Assembly: GCF_004421005.1 (NCBI RefSeq)
Contig: NZ_CP038026.1
Location: 4,836,001-4,900,000, forward strand
Length of the DNA stretch: 64,000 bases
Reading direction: 5' to 3'
Origin: Pseudoduganella plicata
GTDB taxonomy: Bacteria; Pseudomonadota; Gammaproteobacteria; Burkholderiales; Burkholderiaceae_D
The translations under genes were made by a program, and so were the position numbers. Shown one piece after another: positions 1 through 8,057 of the stretch (position 1 is its first letter; every line of letters starts with the position of its first letter). Below the pieces are notes generated by a model. It had not been told where the DNA came from. It worked only from the letters and a program-made list of their open reading frames with translations, and did no database searches.

Positions 1-149
1 TGGAGAAGCTGTCGGCCGGCTCGCTCAAGCGCACCTGGACAAGCGGCGGCAAGGGCCGCGACTGGTTCAGCACGCAGCAGGCGGCCGGACGGACGGTGCT
101 GGCGCATGCCACGCAGGTGAAGAATATCTGGATTCCTTACGGCGTTTGA
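1..149 (+). CDS. C-terminal fragment of a probable aldehyde dehydrogenase
   Basis: The window opens inside a gene read in the third frame and ending at the TGA at 147-149. The 48 visible residues end in TQVKNIWIPYGV. From memory of the family, a tail of the form TQVKNIW(V/I)PYG occurs at the C-terminus of some betaproteobacterial NAD(P)-dependent aldehyde dehydrogenases. No catalytic residue is inside the window, so the assignment rests only on this tail and is tentative. The gene is followed by a repeat-containing spacer, not by an operon partner. Confidence 0.45.
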   Translation, partial: EKLSAGSLKRTWTSGGKGRDWFSTQQAAGRTVLAHATQVKNIWIPYGV

Positions 150-188
150 GTTGACCGGCGGGTGATGCATCCGCTACGGCCTGATCCG

Positions 189-424
189 CTGGGGTCTGTC
201 CCCGGTAAGCAGCGGCTCTGGCGCTTGCCGTTTGCTTTACGAGGGGACTGGAGCGGATGATGGCAAGTATGCCATCATCCGCTGCGCAGGCGCGGAGCAT
301 GCTCCGCGAAACCCCTGCTTCGCCCCCGGTTTTTTCCAGTGCTTCGCGATAAATACCGGGGTCGTTCCCCTAACGAAGCCGCTGGCAAGCGCTGGAGCTG
401 ACACTTACCGGGGACAGACCCCAG
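189..424. repeat. Terminal-inverted-repeat element (MITE/REP-like)
   Basis: A 21-bp sequence at 189-209 recurs as a perfect inverted copy at 404-424, and the match continues imperfectly about 20 bp inward on both sides. Between the ends lie a perfect 14-bp hairpin (252-265 with 270-283, 4-nt loop) and a perfect 18-bp palindrome (291-308). No transposase is encoded. The element fills nearly all of the spacer between the upstream gene and deoA. The GGGGTCTGTCCCC-like ends resemble the short palindromic repeats elsewhere in this window. Whether it is mobile, a transcription terminator or both is inference. Confidence 0.7.
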
Positions 425-457
425 GCACACGCCAACAAAGTTAAGAAAGAACAAATC

Positions 458-1780
458 ATGTACCTCCCCCAAGAAATCATCCGCAAGAAGCGCGACGGCG
501 GCGTCCTGACCGCCGATGAAATCCGCTTCTTCGTCGGCGGCATCACCAGCGGCGCCACCACCGAAGGCCAGATCGCCGCGCTCGCGATGGCCGTCTTCTT
601 CAACGACATGACGATGGACGAGCGGGTCGCCTTTACGCTGGCGATGCGCGACTCCGGAGACGTGCTGGAATGGAAGTCGCTGAACCTGCCCGGCCCTGTC
701 ATGGACAAGCACTCCACCGGCGGCGTCGGCGACGTCGTTTCGCTGCTGCTGGGCCCAATGATCGCCGCGTGCGGCGGCTTCGTGCCGATGATCTCGGGCC
801 GCGGCCTGGGACACACGGGCGGCACGCTGGACAAGTTCGATTCGATCCCGGGCTATTGCACGGTGCCGGACAATGCCTTGTTCCGCAAGGTCGTCAAGGA
901 CGTGGGCGTGGCCATCATCGGCCAGACCGCGTCGCTCGCGCCGTCCGACAAGAAGTTCTACAGCATCCGCGACGTGACGGCGACGGTGGAATCGGTCGCC
1001 ATGATCACGGGTTCCATCCTGTCGAAGAAGCTGTCGGCGGGCCTCGACGTGCTGGCGATGGACGTCAAGGCCGGCAGTGGCGCGTTCATGCCGACCTATG
1101 AAAAATCGGTGGAGCTGGCCGAGTCGATCGTCAAGGTCGGCAATGGCGCCGGCATGATGACGTCCGCGCTGCTGACCGACATGAACGAGTCGCTGGCCCC
1201 GGCCGCCGGCAACGCCGTCGAAGTGCGCTGCGCGATCGATTACCTGACCGGTAAATCGCGTCCGGCGCGCCTGCATGAAGTGACGATGGCGCTGTGCGCC
1301 GAGATGCTCGTGCTGGGCAAACTGGCCGCCAACGAAACGGAAGCGCGCGCCAGGCTGCAGGCATCGCTCGACAGCGGCGCCGCGGCGGAACGCTTCGCGA
1401 AGATGGTCACGGCGCTGGGCGGTCCGGCCGACCTGCTGGAGAACATGGACAAGCACCTGGACCGTGCGCCGTTTATCGTCGAAGTGCCGGCCCTGCAGTC
1501 GGGTTACGCCGCCACAACGAACTGCCGCGGCCTGGGACTGGCAGTCGTCAGCCTGGGCGGCGGCCGCCGTCGTCCGCAGGACGCGATCGACTTCGGCGTC
1601 GGCCTGACGAACCTGGCGGAACTGGGCCAGAAGATCGACGCCGGCCAGCCGCTGGCAATCGTCCACGCACGCACCGAGGAAGCGGCCAAGCAGGCCGTGG
1701 CCGAAGTCCAGGCGGCGTACACGATCGCCGACACGGCACCGGCTGCCAACCCGATCGTCTACCGCACGATCCGCCCGTAA
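458..1780 (+). CDS. deoA: Thymidine phosphorylase
   Basis: A 440-residue protein that phosphorolyses thymidine or deoxyuridine to the free base and deoxyribose-1-phosphate in the cytoplasm (EC 2.4.2.4). The N-terminal helical domain is followed by the phosphate-binding KHSTGGVGD at residues 84-92 and the family signature starting SGRGLGHTGG at 113. The length matches the family. The ATG follows a purine-rich AGAAAGA. It is the first gene of a salvage operon: its stop shares an A with an ATG upstream of cdd. It feeds free bases to the pyrimidine catabolic locus downstream. The alternative, pyrimidine-nucleoside phosphorylase (pdp), has the same fold and similar reaction. Confidence 0.93.
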   Translation: MYLPQEIIRKKRDGGVLTADEIRFFVGGITSGATTEGQIAALAMAVFFNDMTMDERVAFTLAMRDSGDVLEWKSLNLPGPVMDKHSTGGVGDVVSLLLGPMIAACGGFVPMISGRGLGHTGGTLDKFDSIPGYCTVPDNALFRKVVKDVGVAIIGQTASLAPSDKKFYSIRDVTATVESVAMITGSILSKKLSAGLDVLAMDVKAGSGAFMPTYEKSVELAESIVKVGNGAGMMTSALLTDMNESLAPAAGNAVEVRCAIDYLTGKSRPARLHEVTMALCAEMLVLGKLAANETEARARLQASLDSGAAAERFAKMVTALGGPADLLENMDKHLDRAPFIVEVPALQSGYAATTNCRGLGLAVVSLGGGRRRPQDAIDFGVGLTNLAELGQKIDAGQPLAIVHARTEEAAKQAVAEVQAAYTIADTAPAANPIVYRTIRP

Positions 1781-1797
1781 TGAAACCCGGGACCCAT

Positions 1798-2205
1798 ATG
1801 AATACCCAACAACTGATCGAAGAAGCCAAGGCCGCACGGCTGAAGGCCTATACCCCGTATTCGAACTTCAAGGTCGGCGCCGCTTTGCTGTGCAGCGACG
1901 GCAAGGTCTTTCATGGCTGCAACGTGGAAAATGCCGCCTATGGCCTGTGCAACTGCGCCGAGCGCACCGCGTTCTTCTCCGCGTTTGCCCACGGCTACAA
2001 GCAGGGCGACTTCGACAAGCTCGTAGTCGTTGGCGAGACCGATGGTCCGATCGCACCGTGCGGCGCGTGCCGTCAGGTCATCATTGAACTGGGCGGCAAC
2101 GCGCTGCCCGTCGTGCTGACGAACCTGAACGGCGACGTGTTCGAGACGACAGCGGCCGAGCAGCTGCCGAACGCGTTCGGCGGCCACGACCTGAAGAAAA
2201 AATAA
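1798..2205 (+). CDS. cdd: Cytidine deaminase
   Basis: Deaminates cytidine and deoxycytidine to uridine and deoxyuridine. The protein has 135 residues, typical of the small homotetrameric form. The zinc site is visible as CAE (Cys53, Glu55 as proton shuttle) and PCGAC (Cys88, Cys91), with the substrate-binding NVENAAYG at 42-49. I take the ATG at 1798, which gives the usual MNTQQLIEEA start. An upstream in-frame ATG at 1780 overlaps the deoA stop and would add six residues. The arrangement with deoA means the two are almost certainly co-transcribed. Confidence 0.93.
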   Translation: MNTQQLIEEAKAARLKAYTPYSNFKVGAALLCSDGKVFHGCNVENAAYGLCNCAERTAFFSAFAHGYKQGDFDKLVVVGETDGPIAPCGACRQVIIELGGNALPVVLTNLNGDVFETTAAEQLPNAFGGHDLKKK

Positions 2206-2208
2206 GCG

Positions 2209-3437
2209 GTGAAAAAAGCCATCGACGTGCAGGCCGCGGTCGCCATCGCGTCGCTGGAAGCCATCGCCGCCAAGACGCAAGGCACGTTCGGTGTCGGCGG
2301 CGTCATGCTGGACAGCTTTGGCACCGTGCTGCAGTCGGTACACAACAATGTGATTCGCCATGGCCTGATCCACGATCCCACGGCCCATGGCGAACGGCAG
2401 CTGATCGACTGGTACTACGCCGAAGCGGCCAAGGGCAGGGCACTGCCGCCGTCGCACGAGATCACCATCGTCACGTCGCTCGATCCCTGCTGCATGTGCG
2501 CCGGGGCCATCCTGGCGGGCGGCTTCCACGTTGTCGTGGCCGCGAACGATTGCAACGCCGGTGTCAACCACGAAGGCGACGCGTCGTTCACTGCGCTGCC
2601 CGAGGCCTTGCGCGAGCAGGCGCGTGGCACGTTTTCCTATCCGGCGGTGCTGGGGACGTCGTCGTATGCACGCCAGCAGCGTGGTGCGGCACCGCCGCCT
2701 TTCTTCATCGGCAAGACCATCGCCGAGCCGACGCAGGCATTGTGCTCCCTGGTGTTCGAGGCAACCACGGAAAGCGTCATCGGCCTGTTCAACGTCGATC
2801 CGCCCCGCGCGAGCTTGCTGGACCCGGCCACGTTGCCGGGCGACGACGTTATCGTGCGGGCGCTGAAGCGGGCCTGCCCGGATGCGCTGACCTATCGCTG
2901 CGAACCGGGGCGGCCGGACGCGGGGCTGGCGCCGTATCTGGAGCATGCGGTCCGGCGCGACCGCGCACAGGGCGGCAACGGCGATGCCGTCGTGCTGCTC
3001 GATGCCTTCGGCAACCTGCTGCTGTGCTGCCACGGCCGGCGCGGCAAATCCGCCATCCGTACCGCATTCATGGAATGCACGCGTGCCTATGCCCAGCTGC
3101 GCTACAAGCTGATGGACGGCCTTGAGGCGGCGCGGCAGGACGAAGTGCGCCGCTACCTGGGACACCCGAAAGACGCCACGTTAGTGCTGGCGCGCGCGCC
3201 GGACGAGACTGCGCTCGACGTCATGAACCTGGGCGCCTATGGCTCGACGATGGAAGGTCCGCTGCCGGCCCGGAATCCCGCGCAGCTGCAATTTGTGCTG
3301 CCGCCGCGCGACGAGGCGGCGCTGGCAAGGCTATGCGCTGGCTTGCCACCACTGTACCGCGACGTGATCGGCATCCACCCCACGCAGGTCGCCGACGCCG
3401 GCCTGGTGGCCGCGCTGGCCGCCGGCGCTGCCGCCAC

Positions 3438-3441
<4 letters not shown>
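2209..3441 (+). CDS. Large nucleoside/nucleobase deaminase family protein
   Basis: A 410-residue protein starting with GTG three bases after the cdd stop, so part of the salvage operon. Residues about 25-130 form a cytidine/deoxycytidylate deaminase domain with the zinc motif HGE (60-62) and PCCMC (93-97). The domain is much shorter than the whole protein. The C-terminal half contains a GDAVVLLDAFGNLLLCCHG stretch and RTAFMECTRAY, reminiscent of a degenerate second deaminase fold without the metal ligands. The substrate is unknown; cytosine, guanine or a modified base are all possible. Position suggests pyrimidine salvage. Its stop overlaps the stop of the convergent VOC gene. Confidence 0.7.
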
Positions 3442-3881
<440 letters not shown>

Positions 3882-4003
3882 TGTGCTTCTCCTTGTGCTG
3901 GCGGATGCCCGCAAGGGGGCGGAATCACCAATATAGACCAGCGTTTTGGGTGCGGCAAGCGGAGTCAGGCAGGGAAAAAACCAACTGGACAATGAGCGGG
4001 GTG

Positions 4004-4759
4004 TCACATCTGCTGGAACAGATGAGTATTGCCGCGGCTGACTTCCAGCTCTTCGGCGAAGTGGCGCACGCGCACCATCTGCCGACCGCGCAGGTCGCGC
4101 GTGACTGCGGCGATGGCGTCCACCCGCACGAGCGTGGAGCGGTGGATGCGCCAGAATTCGTCCGGGTCGAGTTCCTCGGCCAGCTCCTTCAGTGTCTTGC
4201 GGATCAGGACTTCGCCTTGCGCCGTCTGCACCCGCGTGTACTTCTCGTCGGCGCGAAAGAACAGGATCTCGCGTGTGCTGATCATGCGCAGGCTGTTGCC
4301 GACCTGCGCCTGGATCCAGTGCAGGTAACTGCGCGCCGGCCTGACCGCGCCCTGCGCGAGCAGGCGGCCCAGCTGGCGCTCGATGTCGTCCGGCCGGCGG
4401 CCAATGCGGCTCTTCAGGCGCGCCACCGTCGCCGTCAGCCGTTCGCCGCCGACAGGCTTCAGCAGGTAGTCCAGCGCGCCGTGTTCGAACGCGTCGATCG
4501 CATACTGATCGTAGGCCGTCACGAACACGATATGGCAGCGGTTGAACAGCATCCGCGCCGCTTCGATGCCGGAAACGCCCGGCATGCGGATGTCGAGGAA
4601 GACGATGTCGGGCCGGTGCTGCCCCGCCAGCGCGACGGCCTCCACGCCGTTGGCCGCTGCGGCCACGATGGACAGCTCGGGCCAGCAGTCGTGCAGGCGC
4701 TTGCTCAGCATGTCGCGCATGGGCTCTTCGTCGTCCGCGATCAGCGCCGTGGCGTTCAT
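4004..4759 (-). CDS. LytR/AlgR-type response regulator (LytTR domain)
   Basis: A 251-residue two-domain regulator. The receiver domain shows the DDEE acidic pocket near residue 10, the phosphoacceptor Asp in IVFLDIRMPG, and the Thr/Tyr and Lys switch residues in FVTAYDQ and LLKPV. The C-terminal LytTR DNA-binding domain carries EILFFRADEKYTRV and FWRIHRSTLVRVDAI. It is the output of the histidine kinase encoded just upstream: the two genes overlap by four bases (ATGA), so translation is coupled. The target genes are unknown. The upstream divergent PEP-CTERM gene is one candidate, by position only. Confidence 0.92.
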   Translation of the reverse strand: MNATALIADDEEPMRDMLSKRLHDCWPELSIVAAAANGVEAVALAGQHRPDIVFLDIRMPGVSGIEAARMLFNRCHIVFVTAYDQYAIDAFEHGALDYLLKPVGGERLTATVARLKSRIGRRPDDIERQLGRLLAQGAVRPARSYLHWIQAQVGNSLRMISTREILFFRADEKYTRVQTAQGEVLIRKTLKELAEELDPDEFWRIHRSTLVRVDAIAAVTRDLRGRQMVRVRHFAEELEVSRGNTHLFQQM

Positions 4760-5664
4760 GGCTCGGCCTTGGCGAAAATGTCCGGCGTGAACGGCAGCCG
4801 GATGCACGCGCGGCAGCCGCCGTGCGCCGGGGTTTCGATCAGCAGCTCGGCGCGGGCGCCGTACAACAGCTTCAGGCGCTCACGCACGTTCGTCAGCCCG
4901 ACGCCGTCGCCGGCGTAGCGGGAGAAGCCGACACCATCGTCCTGCACCGTCACTTCCATCGTCGCGGCGGTGGCGCGCGCACGGATGTCGATCCGGCCGC
5001 CTTCGATCTTCGGCTCAAGGCCGTGCCTGATGGCGTTCTCGATCAGGATCTGCAGCATCATCGGCGGGAAGGTGGCGCTTTCCAGCTCGCGCGGCACATC
5101 GATCGACACGGCCAGCCGCGTCTTCATCCGCGCCTGCATGATGGCGAGATAGGAGCGCGACAGGGCGATCTGCCGCCCCAGCGTGGCGCCGCCGCGCGAG
5201 CGCATCTGCGGCAGCGTGGAGCGCAGATAGTCGATCAGGTGTTCATGGATGCGGGCCGCCTGCGGCGGGTCGGTCTCGATCAGCTGTCCGATCAGCGCCA
5301 GGGTATTGAACAGGAAGTGCGGCTCGACCTGCGCCTGCAGCGCCGCCATCTGCGCTTCCACCAGGCGCCGTTCGGTGCTTTCCGTGCCCGCTTGCGCGGC
5401 TGCTTCGCGCGCCTCGATCTCGGCCTTGCGCTTGCCCCCGGCCAGCACTTTCAGGCCGCACGAGATCAGGATGAAGGCGAGCGCCTGTTTCGGCAGCAGG
5501 ACCGGCGTGCAGGCCAGCAGCAGCGCCAGCACCCACGTCACGACCAGCTGGCGGAACGGCACCTGCGCCAGCCAGTCGAAGAACTGCCACCACAGGCTGC
5601 TGGCTGTCTCGCCCAGTTCGCGCAGGAAGCCGAACACGCCGGCGCTTCCGGCCGCCACTCTCAT
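4756..5664 (-). CDS. LytS/YehU-type sensor histidine kinase
   Basis: A 302-residue kinase of the His_kinase/HATPase_c type. A hydrophobic stretch of one or two membrane segments (roughly residues 35-80) is followed by a linker, the phosphoacceptor His in QVEPHFLFNTL, the N box LIENAIRHGL and the glycine-rich DDGVGF and GVGLTNVRERL. The ATG at 5664 overlaps the stop of the small membrane gene upstream by four bases, which favours it over a much longer open frame running to 6177. It signals to the LytTR regulator downstream. There is no recognisable periplasmic sensor domain, so the input may come through membrane contacts. Confidence 0.9.
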   Translation of the reverse strand: MRVAAGSAGVFGFLRELGETASSLWWQFFDWLAQVPFRQLVVTWVLALLLACTPVLLPKQALAFILISCGLKVLAGGKRKAEIEAREAAAQAGTESTERRLVEAQMAALQAQVEPHFLFNTLALIGQLIETDPPQAARIHEHLIDYLRSTLPQMRSRGGATLGRQIALSRSYLAIMQARMKTRLAVSIDVPRELESATFPPMMLQILIENAIRHGLEPKIEGGRIDIRARATAATMEVTVQDDGVGFSRYAGDGVGLTNVRERLKLLYGARAELLIETPAHGGCRACIRLPFTPDIFAKAEP

Positions 5665-5948
5665 TTTGCGCCGCCCGGCATCGTGTCTTGCGGCTGTTCG
5701 TGCACGTGGCGGCGCTGCACGTGCTGCAGCCCGAGCGCTCCGATGAGCAGCTTTGCCAGCAGGAAGATGACGAACAGCGTCAGCGCCAGCGGGAGGATCG
5801 TCAGCAGGATCGCCAGCATGACGCACAGCGCCAGCAGCGAAGGCCAGGACTTCCGCTCGAGCCGGCGCATGCCGAAGCGGACAACGCTGACGACCGCGGC
5901 GCTGGCTTCGCGCAGGGTTTCGGTAAACGTCTTGTTGATGGTTTTCAT
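5661..5948 (-). CDS. Small membrane protein cotranscribed with a LytS/LytR pair
   Basis: A 95-residue protein with a charged N-terminus (MKTINKTFTETLREA) and one long or two short hydrophobic segments around residues 36-73. The C-terminus is His- and Gln-rich (LQHVQRRHVHEQPQ). I do not recognise a family. The gene begins the three-gene operon and its stop overlaps the kinase start by four bases, so its product is probably made in step with the kinase. It may act as a membrane partner or modulator of the kinase; that is inference from the coupling only. Confidence 0.75.
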   Translation of the reverse strand: MKTINKTFTETLREASAAVVSVVRFGMRRLERKSWPSLLALCVMLAILLTILPLALTLFVIFLLAKLLIGALGLQHVQRRHVHEQPQDTMPGGAK

Positions 5949-6296
5949 GGCGGAAGGCTCCTGCAGGGTGGCGATGTGCGGACTCTAGCGCCCGCGCCGC
6001 CACCCTGGAACCGCCGTCCGACGAATTGTTGTTTTGACGGCCTGGCTTGCGCGGAAAGGCGACGAATGGGGCGGGACGAATGCCCGGCTGTCCCTGGCGG
6101 TGACGCGTCGGAGCCAGCCTTTCATGCACTGCCCCAAGCGCGGGAGCAGCACGGCAGAGCACAGGGTCGAACCCCAACGTTTCCCCTTTCGGCTGTCGTT
6201 GTAGTCAGGGTAACTATTGGTTTTCGTTGCAAACTATGTTATTGTCATGGAAATATATATTGCAAATATGCTAGCCTAGTTGACGCCAAGGACATC
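5949..6296. other. Divergent intergenic region between the sensor operon and the PEP-CTERM gene
   Basis: There is no convincing gene in these 348 bases. The left part (about 5949-6200) is GC-rich like coding DNA and carries an upstream extension of the kinase-side open frames. The right part (about 6205-6290) is strikingly AT-rich for this genome and holds a near-repeat, TTGCAAACTATG then TTGCAAATATG about 35 bases apart. This AT-rich stretch is the likely promoter and regulator-binding zone of the PEP-CTERM gene. Confidence 0.5.
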
Positions 6297-7340
6297 ATGA
6301 CCCGCCTTCTGACCACCGCCCTGACCATCGCTTTTGCCGCCGGTACTACGTTCGCCTCGGCCGCCGCTACCGCGCCCTTGACCGCCAATCAGGTCCTCAA
6401 CCAGCTCAACGTGGTGGCGCTGGACACGATCGACTCGACGTCGCACGTGGATGGCCGCACCTGGGCCGGCGGCAGCGTGAAGGGCGGCGACTACGGCCAG
6501 CACCTCGGCAGCGCCCCTGCCTCCGCCTACGCCGGCCTGACGGCGCAAGGGGCCGCCAGCAACCTGCACGTCAACGGCGGCGGCGCCGTGATCGGCGGTT
6601 CGCTCGCCAACGCCACCATCAACTCGGGCGCCAGCGTCGTAAAGGGGGGCGCCAGCGGCACCAATTTCAATGGCCCCGCGTACGTCGCCGGGGCGAGCGC
6701 ATGGAACAACTTCAATGGCGGCCGCGTGACGGACCTGACGGCCGCCATGCAGAGCGCCGATGCGGCGGCCGGCTCGACCGATTTCGGCAACCTGCTGGCC
6801 GGCCTGTCGGCATCGCTGAACGGTCTGGCCGATACGGGCAGCACCGTTGCCGTAAACGGCAACAAGGCCGTATTCAATGCGAAGGCCGACGCGAGCGGCG
6901 TCGCCGTGTTCGACCTGGATGCGATCGACGAGAGCCTGTTCCGCATGGGCGAATTCGAATTCCACCTGAACGGCGCCAGTACCGTCATCTTCAACACGGA
7001 CGTGACGACGGCCTCGATCAATGCCAACTTCCTGGGCGGCTCGGCCCAGGCCATCGGCGGCAAGGCGATCTGGAACTTCTCCAGCGCGACCAGCCTGACG
7101 CTGGGCAGCCAGTTCGGCGGCGCCGTGCTGGCTACGGGCGCCACGCTGACCAACTGGCAGAACATCGAAGGCGGTGTCTTCGTGCAGGACCTCGTCCAGC
7201 GCGGCGAGATCCACCTGCAGCCGTTCACGGGCAACGTGCCGCTGCTGCCGGTGCCCGAGCCGATGAGCGTCTGGCTGCTGCTGGGCGGGCTGGTCGTGCT
7301 GGGCGCCCGCGCAACGACCCGCCAGGCGCCGTTCCGCTGA
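6297..7340 (+). CDS. Choice-of-anchor A family PEP-CTERM protein
   Basis: A 347-residue exported protein. It has a signal peptide (MTRLLTTALTIAFAAGTTFA). Next comes a Gly/Ala/Asn-rich choice-of-anchor A domain with the typical NVVALDTIDS start and VDGRTWAGGSVKGGDYG. It ends in a PEP-CTERM sorting signal: PVPEP, a hydrophobic helix and a basic tail. Such tails are cut by an exosortase (EpsH/XrtA), not encoded here, and the proteins are linked to exopolysaccharide and biofilm matrix. The ATG at 6297 is preceded by AAGGA. A longer frame running upstream is not supported by the signal peptide. Confidence 0.92.
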   Translation: MTRLLTTALTIAFAAGTTFASAAATAPLTANQVLNQLNVVALDTIDSTSHVDGRTWAGGSVKGGDYGQHLGSAPASAYAGLTAQGAASNLHVNGGGAVIGGSLANATINSGASVVKGGASGTNFNGPAYVAGASAWNNFNGGRVTDLTAAMQSADAAAGSTDFGNLLAGLSASLNGLADTGSTVAVNGNKAVFNAKADASGVAVFDLDAIDESLFRMGEFEFHLNGASTVIFNTDVTTASINANFLGGSAQAIGGKAIWNFSSATSLTLGSQFGGAVLATGATLTNWQNIEGGVFVQDLVQRGEIHLQPFTGNVPLLPVPEPMSVWLLLGGLVVLGARATTRQAPFR

Positions 7341-7349
7341 TGTAGTACC

Positions 7350-7390
7350 GCGCACAGGCACCGGACGCCCTGCGGCCGGCACCTGTGCGC
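7350..7390. terminator. Bidirectional terminator-like hairpin
   Basis: The arms at 7350-7364 and 7376-7390 are inverted copies with two mismatches and an 11-nt GC-rich loop, lying between the stops of two convergent genes (PEP-CTERM and TetR). There is no clear U-tract on either side, so it may be a weak or Rho-assisted terminator, or a REP-like palindrome. Confidence 0.5.
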
Positions 7391-7397
7391 AACGTTC

Positions 7398-8057
7398 CTA
7401 AACGCCCCGGCGTATCGCTGTCAGCACCATCGCCACGATGGTCTCCTCGGCGTCCTCGTAATCCCTGCGCGTCAGCCGCCGGTTCAGCACCAGCGCCATT
7501 TGAGGCGCGAAGTCGGCATACGACTGCGTCATCGCCCAGATCGAGAACAGCAGGTGCGTCGCGTTGACCGGGGCGATCCGGCCAGCCGCGATCCAGCCTT
7601 CGAACACTTCGATATCGCGCCGCAGCACGGGCACCACGCGCTGGCGGATCTGCTCCCCGTACAGCTTGGCGCCGCCGATCACCTCCATCGCATACACGCG
7701 CGAAGCGTTGGGCTGCTCGCGTGAAAACTTCAGCTTTGCCTGCACGTAGGCGCGCAGCACGTCCTCCGGCTCGCCCGCATCGGCCAGGTGCGCCATCCGG
7801 TCCAGCCACTCGTCCAGCACGTCGTCCAGCACGCGCTGGTACAGCGCACCCTTGCTCGGGAAGTAATACATCAGGTTCTGCTTCGACAGGCCGGCGCTTT
7901 CCGCAATGGTGGCGATGGCCGTGCCTTCATAACCGCATTCGGCGAAGATGCGTACCGCCTCGGCCACGATCTGCGCTTCCAGCCGGTCGCGGTTCTGCAT
8001 CCGCCGCGCCGCGCTGGTGAAACGGGGCGCGATTTTCCGGGGCGGGATCTTATTCAT
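7398..8057 (-). CDS. TetR family regulator, RutR-like
   Basis: A 219-residue repressor-type regulator. The TetR helix-turn-helix is at about 45-68 (GTAIATIAESAGLSKQNLMYYF). The C-terminal domain carries QPNASRVYAMEVIGGA, resembling the RutR/YcdC ligand domain that in E. coli senses uracil and thymine. The gene overlaps the MocR gene by eight bases and lies next to the pyrimidine catabolic genes, so sensing of uracil, thymine or a downstream metabolite is a reasonable inference. The start at 8057 gives the normal TetR N-terminal extension. Confidence 0.82.
   Translation of the reverse strand: MNKIPPRKIAPRFTSAARRMQNRDRLEAQIVAEAVRIFAECGYEGTAIATIAESAGLSKQNLMYYFPSKGALYQRVLDDVLDEWLDRMAHLADAGEPEDVLRAYVQAKLKFSREQPNASRVYAMEVIGGAKLYGEQIRQRVVPVLRRDIEVFEGWIAAGRIAPVNATHLLFSIWAMTQSYADFAPQMALVLNRRLTRRDYEDAEETIVAMVLTAIRRGV

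Noticed and set aside
6205..6296. Sigma-54 promoter upstream of the PEP-CTERM gene (TGG...TTGCA)
   Set aside because: The GG-to-GC spacing is 11, not the required 10, so it does not fit the -24/-12 consensus.
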